Of a stretch of DNA of 64,000 bases, positions 7,730 through 16,703 are shown one piece after another. This DNA comes from Haloferax gibbonsii ATCC 33959. GTDB lineage: Archaea > Halobacteriota > Halobacteria > Halobacteriales > Haloferacaceae. The notes beneath the pieces were generated by a model. It made no database searches. It worked only from the letters and a program-made list of their open reading frames with translations, and had not been told where the DNA came from. Position 1 is the first letter of the stretch. Each line of letters starts with the position of its first letter. Both the position numbers and the translations under genes were made by a program. The stretch lies in assembly GCF_000336775.1 (NCBI RefSeq), contig NZ_AOLJ01000028.1, forward strand, positions 1 through 64,000. The letters are read 5' to 3'.

Positions 7730-9439
7730 TCAGGAGTCGGTGAGCATCCGCACCGGCGGACACAGCACGTCGTTGGGGGTGAGGACGCTGTCGTCGTCCG
7801 CGGCGTTCATCCACGTGGTGATGTCGTTGATTCGGAGCTTGACCCTGACCGGAAGCTCGTGGATGCTCGGGTAGCCGGGGAACAGTTTGCGGTCGAGTTC
7901 GTTCCGGTCGTACTGCGCCTCCATGTCGGGCCACGGCGAACTGAACGGCTCGATACCGGGGACTTTCCGGCGGACGAACTTCTCGATTTGGTTCTTCCTG
8001 AACGAGTTGTGCGGTCTGTCCGGCGGCCGGTGGCGGAAGATATCCGGGTTGAGTTTCCGCATCGCCGCCATCATCGTGTTCGTGTTGCGCTTTTCGGGCG
8101 GGGTCTTCAGGTGCCAGTCGATGAGTTCGGCGTCGGCGGCGACGAACGACTCGATGTAGTTGTCCGATAGCTCGAAGTGGAACGGGACCGACGGCTGGTT
8201 TTGGATTCCGATGAGTTCGATACTGTCGTAGACGTTGTCGTATCGGTCCGACCACTTGTCGAGTTGCTCGTCGACGACGTCGTCGATGAACTCCATGCTC
8301 GTGTCGAACTCGTCGTAACACTCGGGGAAGACGTGGTCGCACGCCGGGTGGTAGCCGAACTTCGACGACAGCACCTCGGCGGGGTCCGGGTCGGGGTCCA
8401 GACCCTGCAACGGGAACCGATTACCGAACACTTCGACGACGTTCTGTGGGAGGAAATGTCCGCGGAGGAACGTGTCGAAGAGCAGTCCGTGAAAGACGGT
8501 GTCGGCGTCCATCGTTTCGTCGCAGCCCGCGTGGTGGACGTGGACCGACTCGCGCGTGCCGAGCGAGTACTCGATGACGTCCTCGTCGACGTTGATGTAG
8601 TCGTCGTCGGGGACGAGCGTCTCGTGGTCGGCACCGTACTGGTTCGCGATGTTCCGGGCGACTTCGACTTCGGGGTGGTCGGCCGCGCCGAGCGTGTAAC
8701 AGACGTCGATGTCGGGGTGCTGGGCGACGATTGCCCGCGAGTCGTAGCCGCCGCTCAGGAGCACGCCCTGTTTGCCGGGGAAGTTCGACCGGCGGGCTAT
8801 CGCCCGTTCGAGGCGCGCCGCGAGCTCGTCGACGTAGTCGAACTCGTCTGGGTCGGCGGGGTCGTAGACGAACCGGGAGAGCGTCCCCGACTCGTCGGCG
8901 GTGAAGTAGCCGTCGAACGGGATACAACTGAGTCGGCTGTAGACCGTCCGCTCGTCGACGACGACCCCCATATGGATGTATTCGAGGAGGCCGCGGGTGT
9001 CGACTTCCAGCCCGGTTGCCGCCGAGAGGACGCGCTGTGGGTTCGTGCCGAACACCCGCCCGTCGGGCGTGTCGGTGTAGAAACACTGCCACGTGCGGGC
9101 GGGGTCTGAGGCGACTACCGCGTCGCCGTCGAGTTCGACGAACACGAGGAACGACCCGTTGAGTTCACCGAACGCGTCGGCTCCGACCGCGGCGTACCGT
9201 TCGAAGGCGTACTCCGCGGTCGGGGTCGAAACGTCGTCGGGGGAGAACGCCTCGCCCCAGACGATACAGCTCCCTCGCTCGTCTCGATACGTCGATGAGC
9301 GTCCCGGGAACCCGAGTGCGGGGTCGCGGATAGCGACGGTCGCGCGCTCGCCGTCGGCGACCCAGTCGAAGCTCGACCGAGACGCGAGGTCGTCGAAGGC
9401 CCCGTCGTCGTCGAGGACGCCAAACAGTTCTTTGTTCAT
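7730..9439 (-). CDS. Asparagine-synthase-like protein lacking the glutaminase nucleophile
   Basis: A 569-residue protein of the asparagine synthetase superfamily. The N-terminal half resembles the Ntn glutaminase domain (GELNGSFLVFVELDGDAVVASDPARTWQCFYT, RVFGTNPQRVLSA) but begins MNKELF instead of MC, so the catalytic Cys2 is absent. The C-terminal half has the ATP pyrophosphatase motif SGGYDS (229-234). It probably adenylates a carboxylate and transfers an amine from a source other than glutamine, as in beta-lactam synthetase relatives or exopolysaccharide-associated AsnB homologues. It lies 24 nt downstream of glmS on the same strand and is probably cotranscribed from the promoter at 11.45 kb. 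The substrate is unknown; amidation of a uronic acid is one possibility. Confidence 0.75.
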   Translation of the reverse strand: MNKELFGVLDDDGAFDDLASRSSFDWVADGERATVAIRDPALGFPGRSSTYRDERGSCIVWGEAFSPDDVSTPTAEYAFERYAAVGADAFGELNGSFLVFVELDGDAVVASDPARTWQCFYTDTPDGRVFGTNPQRVLSAATGLEVDTRGLLEYIHMGVVVDERTVYSRLSCIPFDGYFTADESGTLSRFVYDPADPDEFDYVDELAARLERAIARRSNFPGKQGVLLSGGYDSRAIVAQHPDIDVCYTLGAADHPEVEVARNIANQYGADHETLVPDDDYINVDEDVIEYSLGTRESVHVHHAGCDETMDADTVFHGLLFDTFLRGHFLPQNVVEVFGNRFPLQGLDPDPDPAEVLSSKFGYHPACDHVFPECYDEFDTSMEFIDDVVDEQLDKWSDRYDNVYDSIELIGIQNQPSVPFHFELSDNYIESFVAADAELIDWHLKTPPEKRNTNTMMAAMRKLNPDIFRHRPPDRPHNSFRKNQIEKFVRRKVPGIEPFSSPWPDMEAQYDRNELDRKLFPGYPSIHELPVRVKLRINDITTWMNAADDDSVLTPNDVLCPPVRMLTDS

Positions 9440-9463
9440 TGTGGGTGGCTGGTCTCAGTGAGG

Positions 9464-11272
9464 TTATTCGACCGTGACACTCTTCGCGAGGTTTCGCGGC
9501 TTGTCTATCTCGCGGTCCAACTCGGTCGCGCAGTAGTACGACAGGAGCTGCAGCTGGACGTTCGCGAGGAGGTTCGCACAGACGGGATGCCTGTCGGGAA
9601 CGTAGAGCTGTTCGTCCGCGGTGTCCATTATCTGATGGTCCGACGGACCGAGAGCGACGATGGGCGCACCGCGGGTCTTCGCCTCCTCGGCGTTTGTCAC
9701 CGTCTTGCCGCTGCCGTCAGTACAGACCGCGAAGATGGGCGTTCGGTCGGTGACGAGCGCCAGCGGGCCGTGTTTGAGCTCGCCGGACGCGAACCCCTCC
9801 GCGTGCTCGTAGGTGATCTCCTTGAACTTGAGCGCGCCCTCCTTGGCCACCGAACAGCCGAGCCCGCGGCCGATGAAGAAGTACGCGTTCATGTCGAGGT
9901 ACTCGCGCGCGAGCCGCTTGGCGTCGCTCGTCTGGAGCACCTGTTCGACGGCGTCGGGGAGTTCGGCCATATCGGAGACGAGCCGGTCGAGGTTGTCGGC
10001 GGGAACGCCGGAGTCGACGATATCGGAGAGGTGCTGGCTGAGAAGCGTGAGGACCGCCGCCTGCGACGAGAACGTCTTCGTGGCGGCCACGCCGATTTCG
10101 GGGCCGGCGCGGATGTAAACCGGTTCGTCGGCCTCGCGGGCGGCGGTCGACTGCACGACGTTCGTCACCGCGAGCGTCTCGACGCCCTCCTCGTTGACCT
10201 GCCGAAGCGCGCTGAGCGTGTCCGCCGTCTCGCCGCTCTGGGTGACCGCGATGAACAGCGTGTTGTCCGTCAGCGACCCCGTCGTCAGGTCGTACTCGCT
10301 CGCGCGAATCGCGCGCGCCGGAACGTCACAGCGGTTCAGGAGGCTCGCACCGAACAGCGCGGCGTGGTACGACGTGCCACAACCGACGAGTTGGACGGAG
10401 TCGACGTCCGAGAGGTCGGTCTCGATGTCGAGGTCGATATCGCCCGCCTCCGGGTCGAGACGCCCTTCGAGCGTCTTCTGGAGCGAGGTCGGTTGCGTGT
10501 GAATCTCCTTGAGCATGAAGTGGTCGAACTGCCCCTTTCCGGTCTCGTCGGGGTTCCAGTCGACCGTCTCGACTTCGCGCCGCACCGTCTCGTCGTCCTC
10601 GTCGGTGATGTCGACGCCGTCGGCGCGGACCTCGACGGTGTCGCCGTCTTCGAGGTAGACGACGTTTCGCGTGTGGTCGAGGAAGGCGGGCACGTCGCTG
10701 GCGAGATAGTAGCTGTTCTCGTCGACGCCGAGGACGAGCGGCGACCCCTGGCGGGCGGCGTAGATGGAGTCGTTGCCGTCGACGACGACCGCGATGGCGT
10801 AGCTCCCTTCGAGCGCGTCGACCGCGCGCTCGAACGCCGCCAGCGGCTCGTTTCCGCGGTCGAGGTAGTGGCTGACGAGGTTCGGAATGACCTCGGTGTC
10901 GGTGTCGCTCGTGAACTCGAATCCCTCCGCTTCGAGGGACTCTTTGAGCGTCGCGTAGTTCTCGATGATGCCGTTGTGGACCGCGGCGACCTGATTCGTC
11001 TGGTTCGTATGCGGGTGCGCGTTCTCGTCGGTCGGCGGCCCGTGGGTGCTCCATCGCGTGTGGCCGATACCGAGGGTCGCGCTCGATTCGACCCCGTCGA
11101 TGGTGTCCTTGAGGTCGGAAACTTGCCCCGAGCACTTCCACACGTCGAGTCCCGAGCCGTTTTTCACCGCGATACCGGCGGAGTCGTAGCCGCGGTACTC
11201 CAGTTTCTCGAGTCCGGTCACGAGCGGGCTGATAGCCCGCTTCTCACCGACGTGAGCGATGATTCCGCACAT
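9464..11272 (-). CDS. glmS: Glutamine--fructose-6-phosphate aminotransferase (isomerizing)
   Basis: A 602-residue protein. The N-terminal class II glutaminase domain begins MCGIIAHVGEKRA with Cys2 as nucleophile and contains TRWSTHG. Two SIS domains follow (GCGTSYHAA, TQSGETADTL, GRGLGCSVAKEGALKFKEITYEHAEGF) and the C-terminus ends DKPRNLAKSVTVE. It converts fructose-6-phosphate and glutamine to glucosamine-6-phosphate, the first step toward UDP-GlcNAc. The ATG at 11272 is fixed by the need for Cys2. A good Shine-Dalgarno (GGAGG) lies 9 nt upstream, inside a short upstream ORF, so the transcript is led rather than leaderless. It is first of the glmS/asparagine-synthase-like pair. Confidence 0.95.
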   Translation of the reverse strand: MCGIIAHVGEKRAISPLVTGLEKLEYRGYDSAGIAVKNGSGLDVWKCSGQVSDLKDTIDGVESSATLGIGHTRWSTHGPPTDENAHPHTNQTNQVAAVHNGIIENYATLKESLEAEGFEFTSDTDTEVIPNLVSHYLDRGNEPLAAFERAVDALEGSYAIAVVVDGNDSIYAARQGSPLVLGVDENSYYLASDVPAFLDHTRNVVYLEDGDTVEVRADGVDITDEDDETVRREVETVDWNPDETGKGQFDHFMLKEIHTQPTSLQKTLEGRLDPEAGDIDLDIETDLSDVDSVQLVGCGTSYHAALFGASLLNRCDVPARAIRASEYDLTTGSLTDNTLFIAVTQSGETADTLSALRQVNEEGVETLAVTNVVQSTAAREADEPVYIRAGPEIGVAATKTFSSQAAVLTLLSQHLSDIVDSGVPADNLDRLVSDMAELPDAVEQVLQTSDAKRLAREYLDMNAYFFIGRGLGCSVAKEGALKFKEITYEHAEGFASGELKHGPLALVTDRTPIFAVCTDGSGKTVTNAEEAKTRGAPIVALGPSDHQIMDTADEQLYVPDRHPVCANLLANVQLQLLSYYCATELDREIDKPRNLAKSVTVE

Positions 11273-11273
11273 G

Positions 11274-11393
11274 TTAGCGTCCCTCCGAGGACTGCGAGAC
11301 ACGCGCGGTCCCGGTCGTCGTTGGCTGTGGTCGGTTCAGGGCGGACGGGGCGGAGGTGTTCGACTCCCCCCGGTGTTGTTTCTGATGTGTCAT
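11274..11393 (-). CDS. Short ORF at the head of the glmS operon (39 residues)
   Basis: The ATG at 11393 opens a 39-codon frame rich in Ser, Thr, Gln and Pro whose TAA lies one base before the glmS ATG. It starts about 32 nt downstream of the transcription start predicted from the promoter at 11449-11470. The glmS Shine-Dalgarno lies within its last codons. It resembles a leader ORF translationally coupled to glmS. I know no homologue, and the protein itself may be unimportant. Confidence 0.35.
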   Translation of the reverse strand: MTHQKQHRGESNTSAPSALNRPQPTTTGTARVSQSSEGR

Positions 11394-11448
11394 GGTTTGT
11401 GGGGTCAGCGGCTTGGGCTGTCCGTGAAACCACGATACGGAGAAGCGG

Positions 11449-11470
11449 CCATTACTATAGACGCGCTAAG
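11449..11470 (-). promoter_or_regulatory. CTTA/ATAATAA-type promoter of the glmS operon
   Basis: The minus strand reads CTTA (11470-11467), 7 nt, then TATAGTAATGG. Predicted transcription start is near 11425, giving a leader of about 150 nt before glmS. Confidence 0.72.
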
Positions 11471-11595
11471 GGACGGCGGCGACTCCACAACCGAAGCAAG
11501 CGCGTCGCTGTCGTGCGGTTTCTCGGAAACGTGGCATCGGCGGGTCGAACGACGAATTAGGCACCGAACAGGCCGCAGAGCGCGCGCCGAAACGC

Positions 11596-11616
11596 CTTAC
11601 ACGGCCGATAATAATG
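11596..11616 (+). promoter_or_regulatory. CTTA/ATAATAA-type promoter of the thioredoxin-fold lipoprotein gene
   Basis: CTTA (11596-11599), 7 nt, then GATAATAATG. The box ends 26 nt before the ATG at 11640, which fixes the start. Confidence 0.8.
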
Positions 11617-11639
11617 CCGTTCACGCCCAGGTGTGGAGT

Positions 11640-12641
11640 ATGGTTGACCGAGAGACAGACAGACGGAGTATTCTCAAACTATCCGGCGTCGCGGCCATCG
11701 CCTCGCTGAGCGGTTGTGCGAGCTTCGCCAAGGAGGCGAACACCGGCGGGGCGGACACGCCGACGGGGCAGCCGGAACAGCAGACGACGACCGCGCAGCC
11801 CGAGACGCGGACGGCCGCGGGCAACGAGACCGACGCGAACGCGTCCGTCGAGATGCGTCCGAAGACGGTGTCCGACCCGTCGTTCGAGCTCCAGACGGGC
11901 GCGCTCCCGTCGTTGCAGACCGACGCGCGGTATCCGACCATCGGAACGGCCGACACGACGGTGACCGTTTACGGGAGCTGGAAGTGCCCGTACACCCAGG
12001 AGTTCGTGCGACGGCAGTTCGGCGGGTTGGTCGAGGACTTCGTCGCGACCGGCGACCTCTCCATCGAGTTCCGGAACGTGGCGTACATGGACGGCGAGCC
12101 GTACCTCGGGCCGGACGCGCCCCGGGCGAGCGAAGCCGGGCTCGCGGTCTGGAACATCGACCCCGAGTCGTTCTGGACGTACTTCTCCTACGTCTTCGCG
12201 AACCAGCCGCAGGAGCGTCGCGACTGGGCGACGACCGAGAATCTCGTCCGATTCGCCGAGGCGGCGGACGCGAACGGCATCGACCAGATTCGGCGGGCGA
12301 TTCGGTCGCGCGCGTACGCCCAGAGCGTCCAGCTGTCCGCCGACAGCGCGGCCGAACTCGACATCACGACCGTCCCCCGAGTCGCCTCCGACGGCGGGGT
12401 GACGGCACCGACGGTCGACCCCGAAGCGACGAGGGAACAACTCGAACGGGCCGCGAACGGCGGGTCGACGTTCGGCGGAACGACGACCGAGAACAACTCC
12501 ACGTTCGGCGGGAACTCGACTGAGAACGGCACCTCGTTCGGGTCGTCGGCCGGCGGAAACGAGACCGGAACGGCGAACAACAGTTCGACGACGTTCGGAA
12601 CCAACGAGACGACCGAGTCGGACGACGACGACGCGTTCTAG
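11640..12641 (+). CDS. Tat lipoprotein with DsbA/thioredoxin-like domain
   Basis: A 333-residue protein. The signal has a twin-arginine (DRRSILKLSG) and a lipobox SLSGC (Cys26), then a Thr/Gln-rich linker to about residue 95. The thioredoxin-fold domain (about 98-265) has SWKCPYTQEF with a single active-site Cys (116) instead of CXXC, and a TVPRV cis-Pro loop. The tail (about 270-333) is a low-complexity run of (S/T)FG(G/S/T) units with Asn-Ser/Thr sequons and a final acidic DDDD. It is homologous to the N-terminal domain of the 4.9 kb fusion protein, which has no Cys. The role may be a thiol sensor or a chaperone for secreted glycan enzymes. The start is set by the promoter spacing. Confidence 0.8.
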   Translation: MVDRETDRRSILKLSGVAAIASLSGCASFAKEANTGGADTPTGQPEQQTTTAQPETRTAAGNETDANASVEMRPKTVSDPSFELQTGALPSLQTDARYPTIGTADTTVTVYGSWKCPYTQEFVRRQFGGLVEDFVATGDLSIEFRNVAYMDGEPYLGPDAPRASEAGLAVWNIDPESFWTYFSYVFANQPQERRDWATTENLVRFAEAADANGIDQIRRAIRSRAYAQSVQLSADSAAELDITTVPRVASDGGVTAPTVDPEATREQLERAANGGSTFGGTTTENNSTFGGNSTENGTSFGSSAGGNETGTANNSSTTFGTNETTESDDDDAF

Positions 12642-12661
12642 TTCTTCCCGGCGCTGCCGCG

Positions 12662-12676
12662 GTCCGATTTTTCGGT
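12662..12676 (+). terminator. T-tract downstream of the lipoprotein gene
   Basis: Five consecutive T (12668-12672) between GC-rich flanks, about 27 nt after the stop codon. It is a weak archaeal-type terminator candidate. Confidence 0.3.
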
Positions 12677-12756
12677 GTGAGGCCGTCCGGTCGCTGTGAG
12701 ACGCAGATAGCTCGTTGACGGAGATGCACGCCCGCCACCAGTGATTTCCGCGAGAA

Positions 12757-13224
12757 TCAGTTGATTACGTAGCTGTATTCGAACTCCTCGGATTCGTTGA
12801 TTGTGATTCCGCTCTGGAGGAGTCCGGCGTTGAGAGTAACGGGTCTCTCGAAGGAACTCCCGTTCATCGTGGCCGTGACGTCGTAGGTGTTCTCCTGACC
12901 GGTCAGCGTAGCCACGTGGCGCTTTGCCCCCGCATCGAGGTCGACCGTGTCGTTGTAGACTACGGTCGACTCGTTGCTGATTACGAGGTAGACGCTCTTG
13001 CTGGAGTGAGCTTCGTTCTCAAGGACGAACGGCACGCGTTCGGCTCGCGGGACAGTTGTCGGTTGTGTGGTGGCCGGGGCTGTCGTGGTTGCCGTGGTTG
13101 TCGCTGTCGCTGCCTGTGTCGTAGCTGTTGGCGATGCAGTAGTCGTTGTCTGCCCAGTCGTTGCACACCCGGCAAAGACGACGAGGCACACGACCACGAG
13201 CGTCTGGAGGGACAATCGTCGCAT
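12757..13224 (-). CDS. Small secreted lipoprotein, unknown function
   Basis: A 155-residue protein with an N-terminal hydrophobic segment and a lipobox FAGC (Cys near 20). A Thr/Ala-rich linker of about 40 residues follows, then a compact beta-rich domain (about 65-155) with sequons such as NES and NGS. The domain pattern (lipid anchor, mucin-like stalk, small beta-sandwich) suggests a cell-surface display or binding protein. The start at 13224 is chosen because the signal begins there; a longer frame to 13341 adds unlikely sequence. No canonical promoter box was found at -27. The family is not recognised. Confidence 0.65.
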   Translation of the reverse strand: MRRLSLQTLVVVCLVVFAGCATTGQTTTTASPTATTQAATATTTATTTAPATTQPTTVPRAERVPFVLENEAHSSKSVYLVISNESTVVYNDTVDLDAGAKRHVATLTGQENTYDVTATMNGSSFERPVTLNAGLLQSGITINESEEFEYSYVIN

Positions 13225-13457
13225 TCTGATAGATATGTTACTCGTTCCGCCGTATGCTTTGTGTGCTCTCGAATCGCGTGACGGCACAGAGGACAAGAAC
13301 ATCCACTGAAGGAGTTCAACCGACCTGTGTAGCCTTTTCAAGGCCGCTAAAACAGCTCTTCACGAAATCCCGAGACGTACCGCTTCACCGCCCGCGTCAC
13401 AACGAGAACACCCGACGCGAACACCGCGACAAAAAAGAACGACGGCGAGCTGGACGG

Positions 13458-15425
13458 TCAGTTAGCGCCGGGGAGCGAACAGATGGTTACCTCGCCGTTC
13501 GCGTAGACGTAGTTCGTCGTCGGCGGACAGACCTCGGTCTTCGACGGGTCGAGGTTCGTAGCCACGTCCTGTTCGTTCGGGAAGTACGAGGCGCTCTGCG
13601 ATTGGTACTCCCGATAGGCCGTTATCCCCTGCGGGACCGGCCTGCCCTCTTCGGCCGGTAACGGTTCGGCCGGATACGCGTTCGTCCGCTCCCAGACCGT
13701 CCCGTACGGCAGGTCGGTGTAGAGTTCGCCGCCCCGTTGCGACGAGCGGGCCGACTCGTACGTGTCGATGGCGGCGAGTTCCTGTTCGGTGTACGAGAGC
13801 CGTTCGTGCTGGTCCGGGAACGCGGGGCTGTCCATCGCGCCGTCGTTCGACATGAGCATCACGTTCGGGTAGACGAGCACGAACAGGAGCAGGATGACGC
13901 CGACCACCTTGAGCGAGGTCCGGTTCGCGAGGTGTCGGAACCCGAGGACGCCGATGATGGCGAGGAGGGCGTAGAGGTACGCGAACCAGCGACCGGGGAC
14001 GAAGCTCTCGATACCGACGAGCGGCAGCCCGAGCACGACGAACAGCATCGCCACGATAGCGCCGACGAACGTGTACGTCGTCTGCGTCGCCCGCGAGCGG
14101 TTGAGCACCGTGAGACACCCGATGAGACCCGCGAAGACGAGCATGAGGAACCCGGCTTCGGTGACGTACGTCGAGAGCTGCGAGAGGAACGTCTGACCGG
14201 CCGAACCGGCCGCACCGGACGCGCCGGCAGACCCGCCGCTACCGCCCACGCCCTGGAGGAACCCGGCGTTGAACAGGTTCAACACGAGGTAGTTGATGAC
14301 CGTTTCGAGGAAGGTGTCTCCCTGATACGGCGTCAGCGACCACGTGAAGACGATGAGTCCGAGGTTGAACCCGACGAGCCCCGCGAGGTTCACGGGGCTG
14401 GAGCCGCCGCCCGAGAACGAAAGCGGGTCGGGGTCCTCGGTGAAGAAGTCGAACCGGAGCAACACCTGCGCGACGAACCCCGCGAAGAGGAGCACCAACA
14501 TGATGAACGACGACACCTGGTGGGTGAGGATGACGGCGGTGCTGAACAGGACGAGCAGGCCGAAGTCGCGCCACCGCTCGCTGGCGTGGGTTATCCGCAC
14601 GAGGCAGTACAGACACGCGAGGAAAAACAGCAGTCCGAGGCTCGTCGGGATGAGGTGGATGCCCCAGCGGACGACCTGGTCGCCCATCGCGTACAGCGCG
14701 CCGGCGGCGAGCGCCCACCGGAGCGGGACGAGCAGTCGCGCGGTTCCGTAGACTAAAATCGGGACGAGCGGCATCGCGACGCCGACCGAGAGGTACAGCG
14801 CGTTCCGAAGCGACAGGTCGAGGAGGTGCGTCGACGCCGCCGTGAGAAGGTGGAACAGCGGCGACGCGTAGTACTTGATGTCGTTGATGGCAGACAGCGA
14901 GTCCGCCCGAAGAATCATCTGGACGAACGTCGTGTGCGACCAGATGTCGATTCCGATGTAACCCGGCGCGGTGTAGAGCGCGGCGAACCGGACGACGAAC
15001 GAGTACACGAGAATCTCCGCGAGGAAGACGCTCGGCCGCAGTTCGTCGTCCGGGGCGAGCAGTATCTGCCCGAGGAGGAGCGCGCCGACGACGCCGCCGA
15101 CGTCCATGAACAGGACGCTTCGTTCGCCCTGAACGACTGCGAGGACGACCATGACGGCGAGGCCGAAGAAGACGCCGGCCGAGATGAGTCGCACGAGCGA
15201 CGGCGCGAGCGTCGGGAGGCCGTCCGTGGTCCCCCTCCCGCGGGCGGCCGCGAGATAGAGGAGACTGCCGACGCCGAGGAGTATCGGGAGCGTCACGATG
15301 AAAATCTGCGACGAGAGGAACCGCAGCGGGAACAACGCGAGCGCGAGCACGACCCCGAGGCCCGCCGCGAGCACGTCGAGCTCGACTCGTCGCAATCGGT
15401 CGAATATCGATGAGAGCATCGTCAT
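13458..15425 (-). CDS. Polytopic membrane protein, GT-C glycosyltransferase-like
   Basis: A 655-residue protein with about 13 hydrophobic segments in the first 550 residues and an extracellular C-terminal region of about 120 residues. After the first membrane segments comes GYIGIDIWSHTTFVQMI, an acidic loop in the place where GT-C enzymes carry their DxD/ED catalytic motif. A Gly/Ala/Ser-rich loop (GVGGSGGSAGASGAAGS) sits mid-protein. It probably transfers sugars from a lipid carrier on the outer face, or acts as a polysaccharide polymerase. It lies 33 nt downstream of the ATP-grasp gene and is likely cotranscribed. The 234 bp beyond its 3' end hold no convincing gene. An alternative ATG is two codons in, at 15419. 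Confidence 0.65.
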   Translation of the reverse strand: MTMLSSIFDRLRRVELDVLAAGLGVVLALALFPLRFLSSQIFIVTLPILLGVGSLLYLAAARGRGTTDGLPTLAPSLVRLISAGVFFGLAVMVVLAVVQGERSVLFMDVGGVVGALLLGQILLAPDDELRPSVFLAEILVYSFVVRFAALYTAPGYIGIDIWSHTTFVQMILRADSLSAINDIKYYASPLFHLLTAASTHLLDLSLRNALYLSVGVAMPLVPILVYGTARLLVPLRWALAAGALYAMGDQVVRWGIHLIPTSLGLLFFLACLYCLVRITHASERWRDFGLLVLFSTAVILTHQVSSFIMLVLLFAGFVAQVLLRFDFFTEDPDPLSFSGGGSSPVNLAGLVGFNLGLIVFTWSLTPYQGDTFLETVINYLVLNLFNAGFLQGVGGSGGSAGASGAAGSAGQTFLSQLSTYVTEAGFLMLVFAGLIGCLTVLNRSRATQTTYTFVGAIVAMLFVVLGLPLVGIESFVPGRWFAYLYALLAIIGVLGFRHLANRTSLKVVGVILLLFVLVYPNVMLMSNDGAMDSPAFPDQHERLSYTEQELAAIDTYESARSSQRGGELYTDLPYGTVWERTNAYPAEPLPAEEGRPVPQGITAYREYQSQSASYFPNEQDVATNLDPSKTEVCPPTTNYVYANGEVTICSLPGAN

Positions 15426-15458
15426 GTATGAGCTGAGAGTTGTGTCGAAGGAAGTCCG

Positions 15459-16562
15459 TCAGATTGTGGTCGGGTCCGTATTGGGGCCGTAAAACACGTC
15501 CTGCCAGTCGCGGGTCACGTGGGTTCCCCACTCGATGTCGAGTTCGGGAAGCTCACGGTCCATCGCGTACTGCACGCTGAGCGCGGGGATGTTGGCTCCC
15601 GCACCGACCGAAGCGGTGACCGACCGGGAGATTCGCGGGTGGACGTCGACGAGTTTCGGCGTCCCGTCGGCGGTGTATTTGAACCGGAACGTGGCGTTGT
15701 ACTCCAACCCGAAGAGCGAACAGAGCTCGTGCGTGTCCCGGAGGAGCTCCGGGTCCTTTTCGACGGTGCCGACGAACGAGGTGTCGTCGCAGGTCGCGGC
15801 GTGCGACCGTGAGACGAGAACCGGCGTCTCGTCGTCCCGGACGAGGGCGTCCACGGTGTACTCCTCGCCGGGGAGATGCTCCATCACGATGAGTTCGGGG
15901 AACTGGACTGTCTCCTGGAGGACGGGAAGCACGTCGTCCAGCGTCGTCACGGTGCTGTTCGGTTTCTGGTTCAACAGCGCGTTGAACCGGTCCATGTCCG
16001 GGTCGAGGACGCGAAAGCAGCGCCTGTCGTTGCTGACGGGGGGCTTGAAGCAGACGCGGCGGTCGGGGTAGCCGAGCGCGTGGACCGCGTCGAGAAACTC
16101 GTCGAACGAGGAGACGCGGTAGAACTCGGGTGCCATCGGATGGGCCTGCTTGACGAGTTCGTCGTACAGCCGCCCTTTGTCTCTGGTAATCGAGAGCGAC
16201 TGGGGCGAGACGGCCATCACTTCGATACCCTCGCTCTCGAAGGCGGGCTTCGCCTCGGAGAGGGCCTCGACTTCCGCCGCGTTGAGGGGGAAAATCACGT
16301 CGGCGTTCTCGCGGCGCGCGACCGAACGCAGCTCGGAGACGAACGCGTCGGCGTCGCCGGCGGGGACCGTCTCCGCCGTGTCGACGAGGCTGAAGCCGTA
16401 GGCGTCCGGGTCCGTATCGACGCCGACGATGTGGGCGTCGAACGCGTCGGCCCGGCGAATCGCCTTGATGATACCCGAAGCGCCGAAGGTACCGGCACCG
16501 GTCACCAGCACGGTCACATCGCCGTCCCGGCTCGACGGTCGGACTGTATCCAGCAGTGTCAT
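15459..16562 (-). CDS. ATP-grasp enzyme (carbamoyl-phosphate-synthase-like)
   Basis: A 367-residue protein. An N-terminal pre-ATP-grasp Rossmann-like domain (VTVLVTGAGTFGASGIIKAIRR) precedes an ATP-grasp fold with FYRVSSFDEFLDAVHALGYPDRRVCFKPP. The region PELIVMEHLPGEEYTVDALV and the metal-binding TPKLVDVHPRISRS follow. Members ligate a carboxylate to an amine or thiol. Next to glycan genes, a role in attaching an amino acid or amide to a sugar acid is plausible but unproven. It starts leaderless from the box at 16588-16608 and precedes the GT-C-like gene. Confidence 0.82.
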   Translation of the reverse strand: MTLLDTVRPSSRDGDVTVLVTGAGTFGASGIIKAIRRADAFDAHIVGVDTDPDAYGFSLVDTAETVPAGDADAFVSELRSVARRENADVIFPLNAAEVEALSEAKPAFESEGIEVMAVSPQSLSITRDKGRLYDELVKQAHPMAPEFYRVSSFDEFLDAVHALGYPDRRVCFKPPVSNDRRCFRVLDPDMDRFNALLNQKPNSTVTTLDDVLPVLQETVQFPELIVMEHLPGEEYTVDALVRDDETPVLVSRSHAATCDDTSFVGTVEKDPELLRDTHELCSLFGLEYNATFRFKYTADGTPKLVDVHPRISRSVTASVGAGANIPALSVQYAMDRELPELDIEWGTHVTRDWQDVFYGPNTDPTTI

Positions 16563-16587
16563 CGAGACGAGACAGACACCAACGGCC

Positions 16588-16608
16588 CCTTATTATATAG
16601 CAGATAAA
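16588..16608 (-). promoter_or_regulatory. CTTA-class promoter (TTTA variant) of the ATP-grasp gene
   Basis: The minus strand reads TTTA, 7 nt, then TATAATAAGG. The box ends 28 nt before the ATG at 16562. Confidence 0.68.
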
Positions 16609-16703
16609 AGGCGTGAACCGTCGAAAATCGACGTGTTCGTCCGGGTACGACCCGGCCGGTAAACGAGCGAGAAACGCGCGTTCGAGAGGCGATTCGACGG
16701 CCG

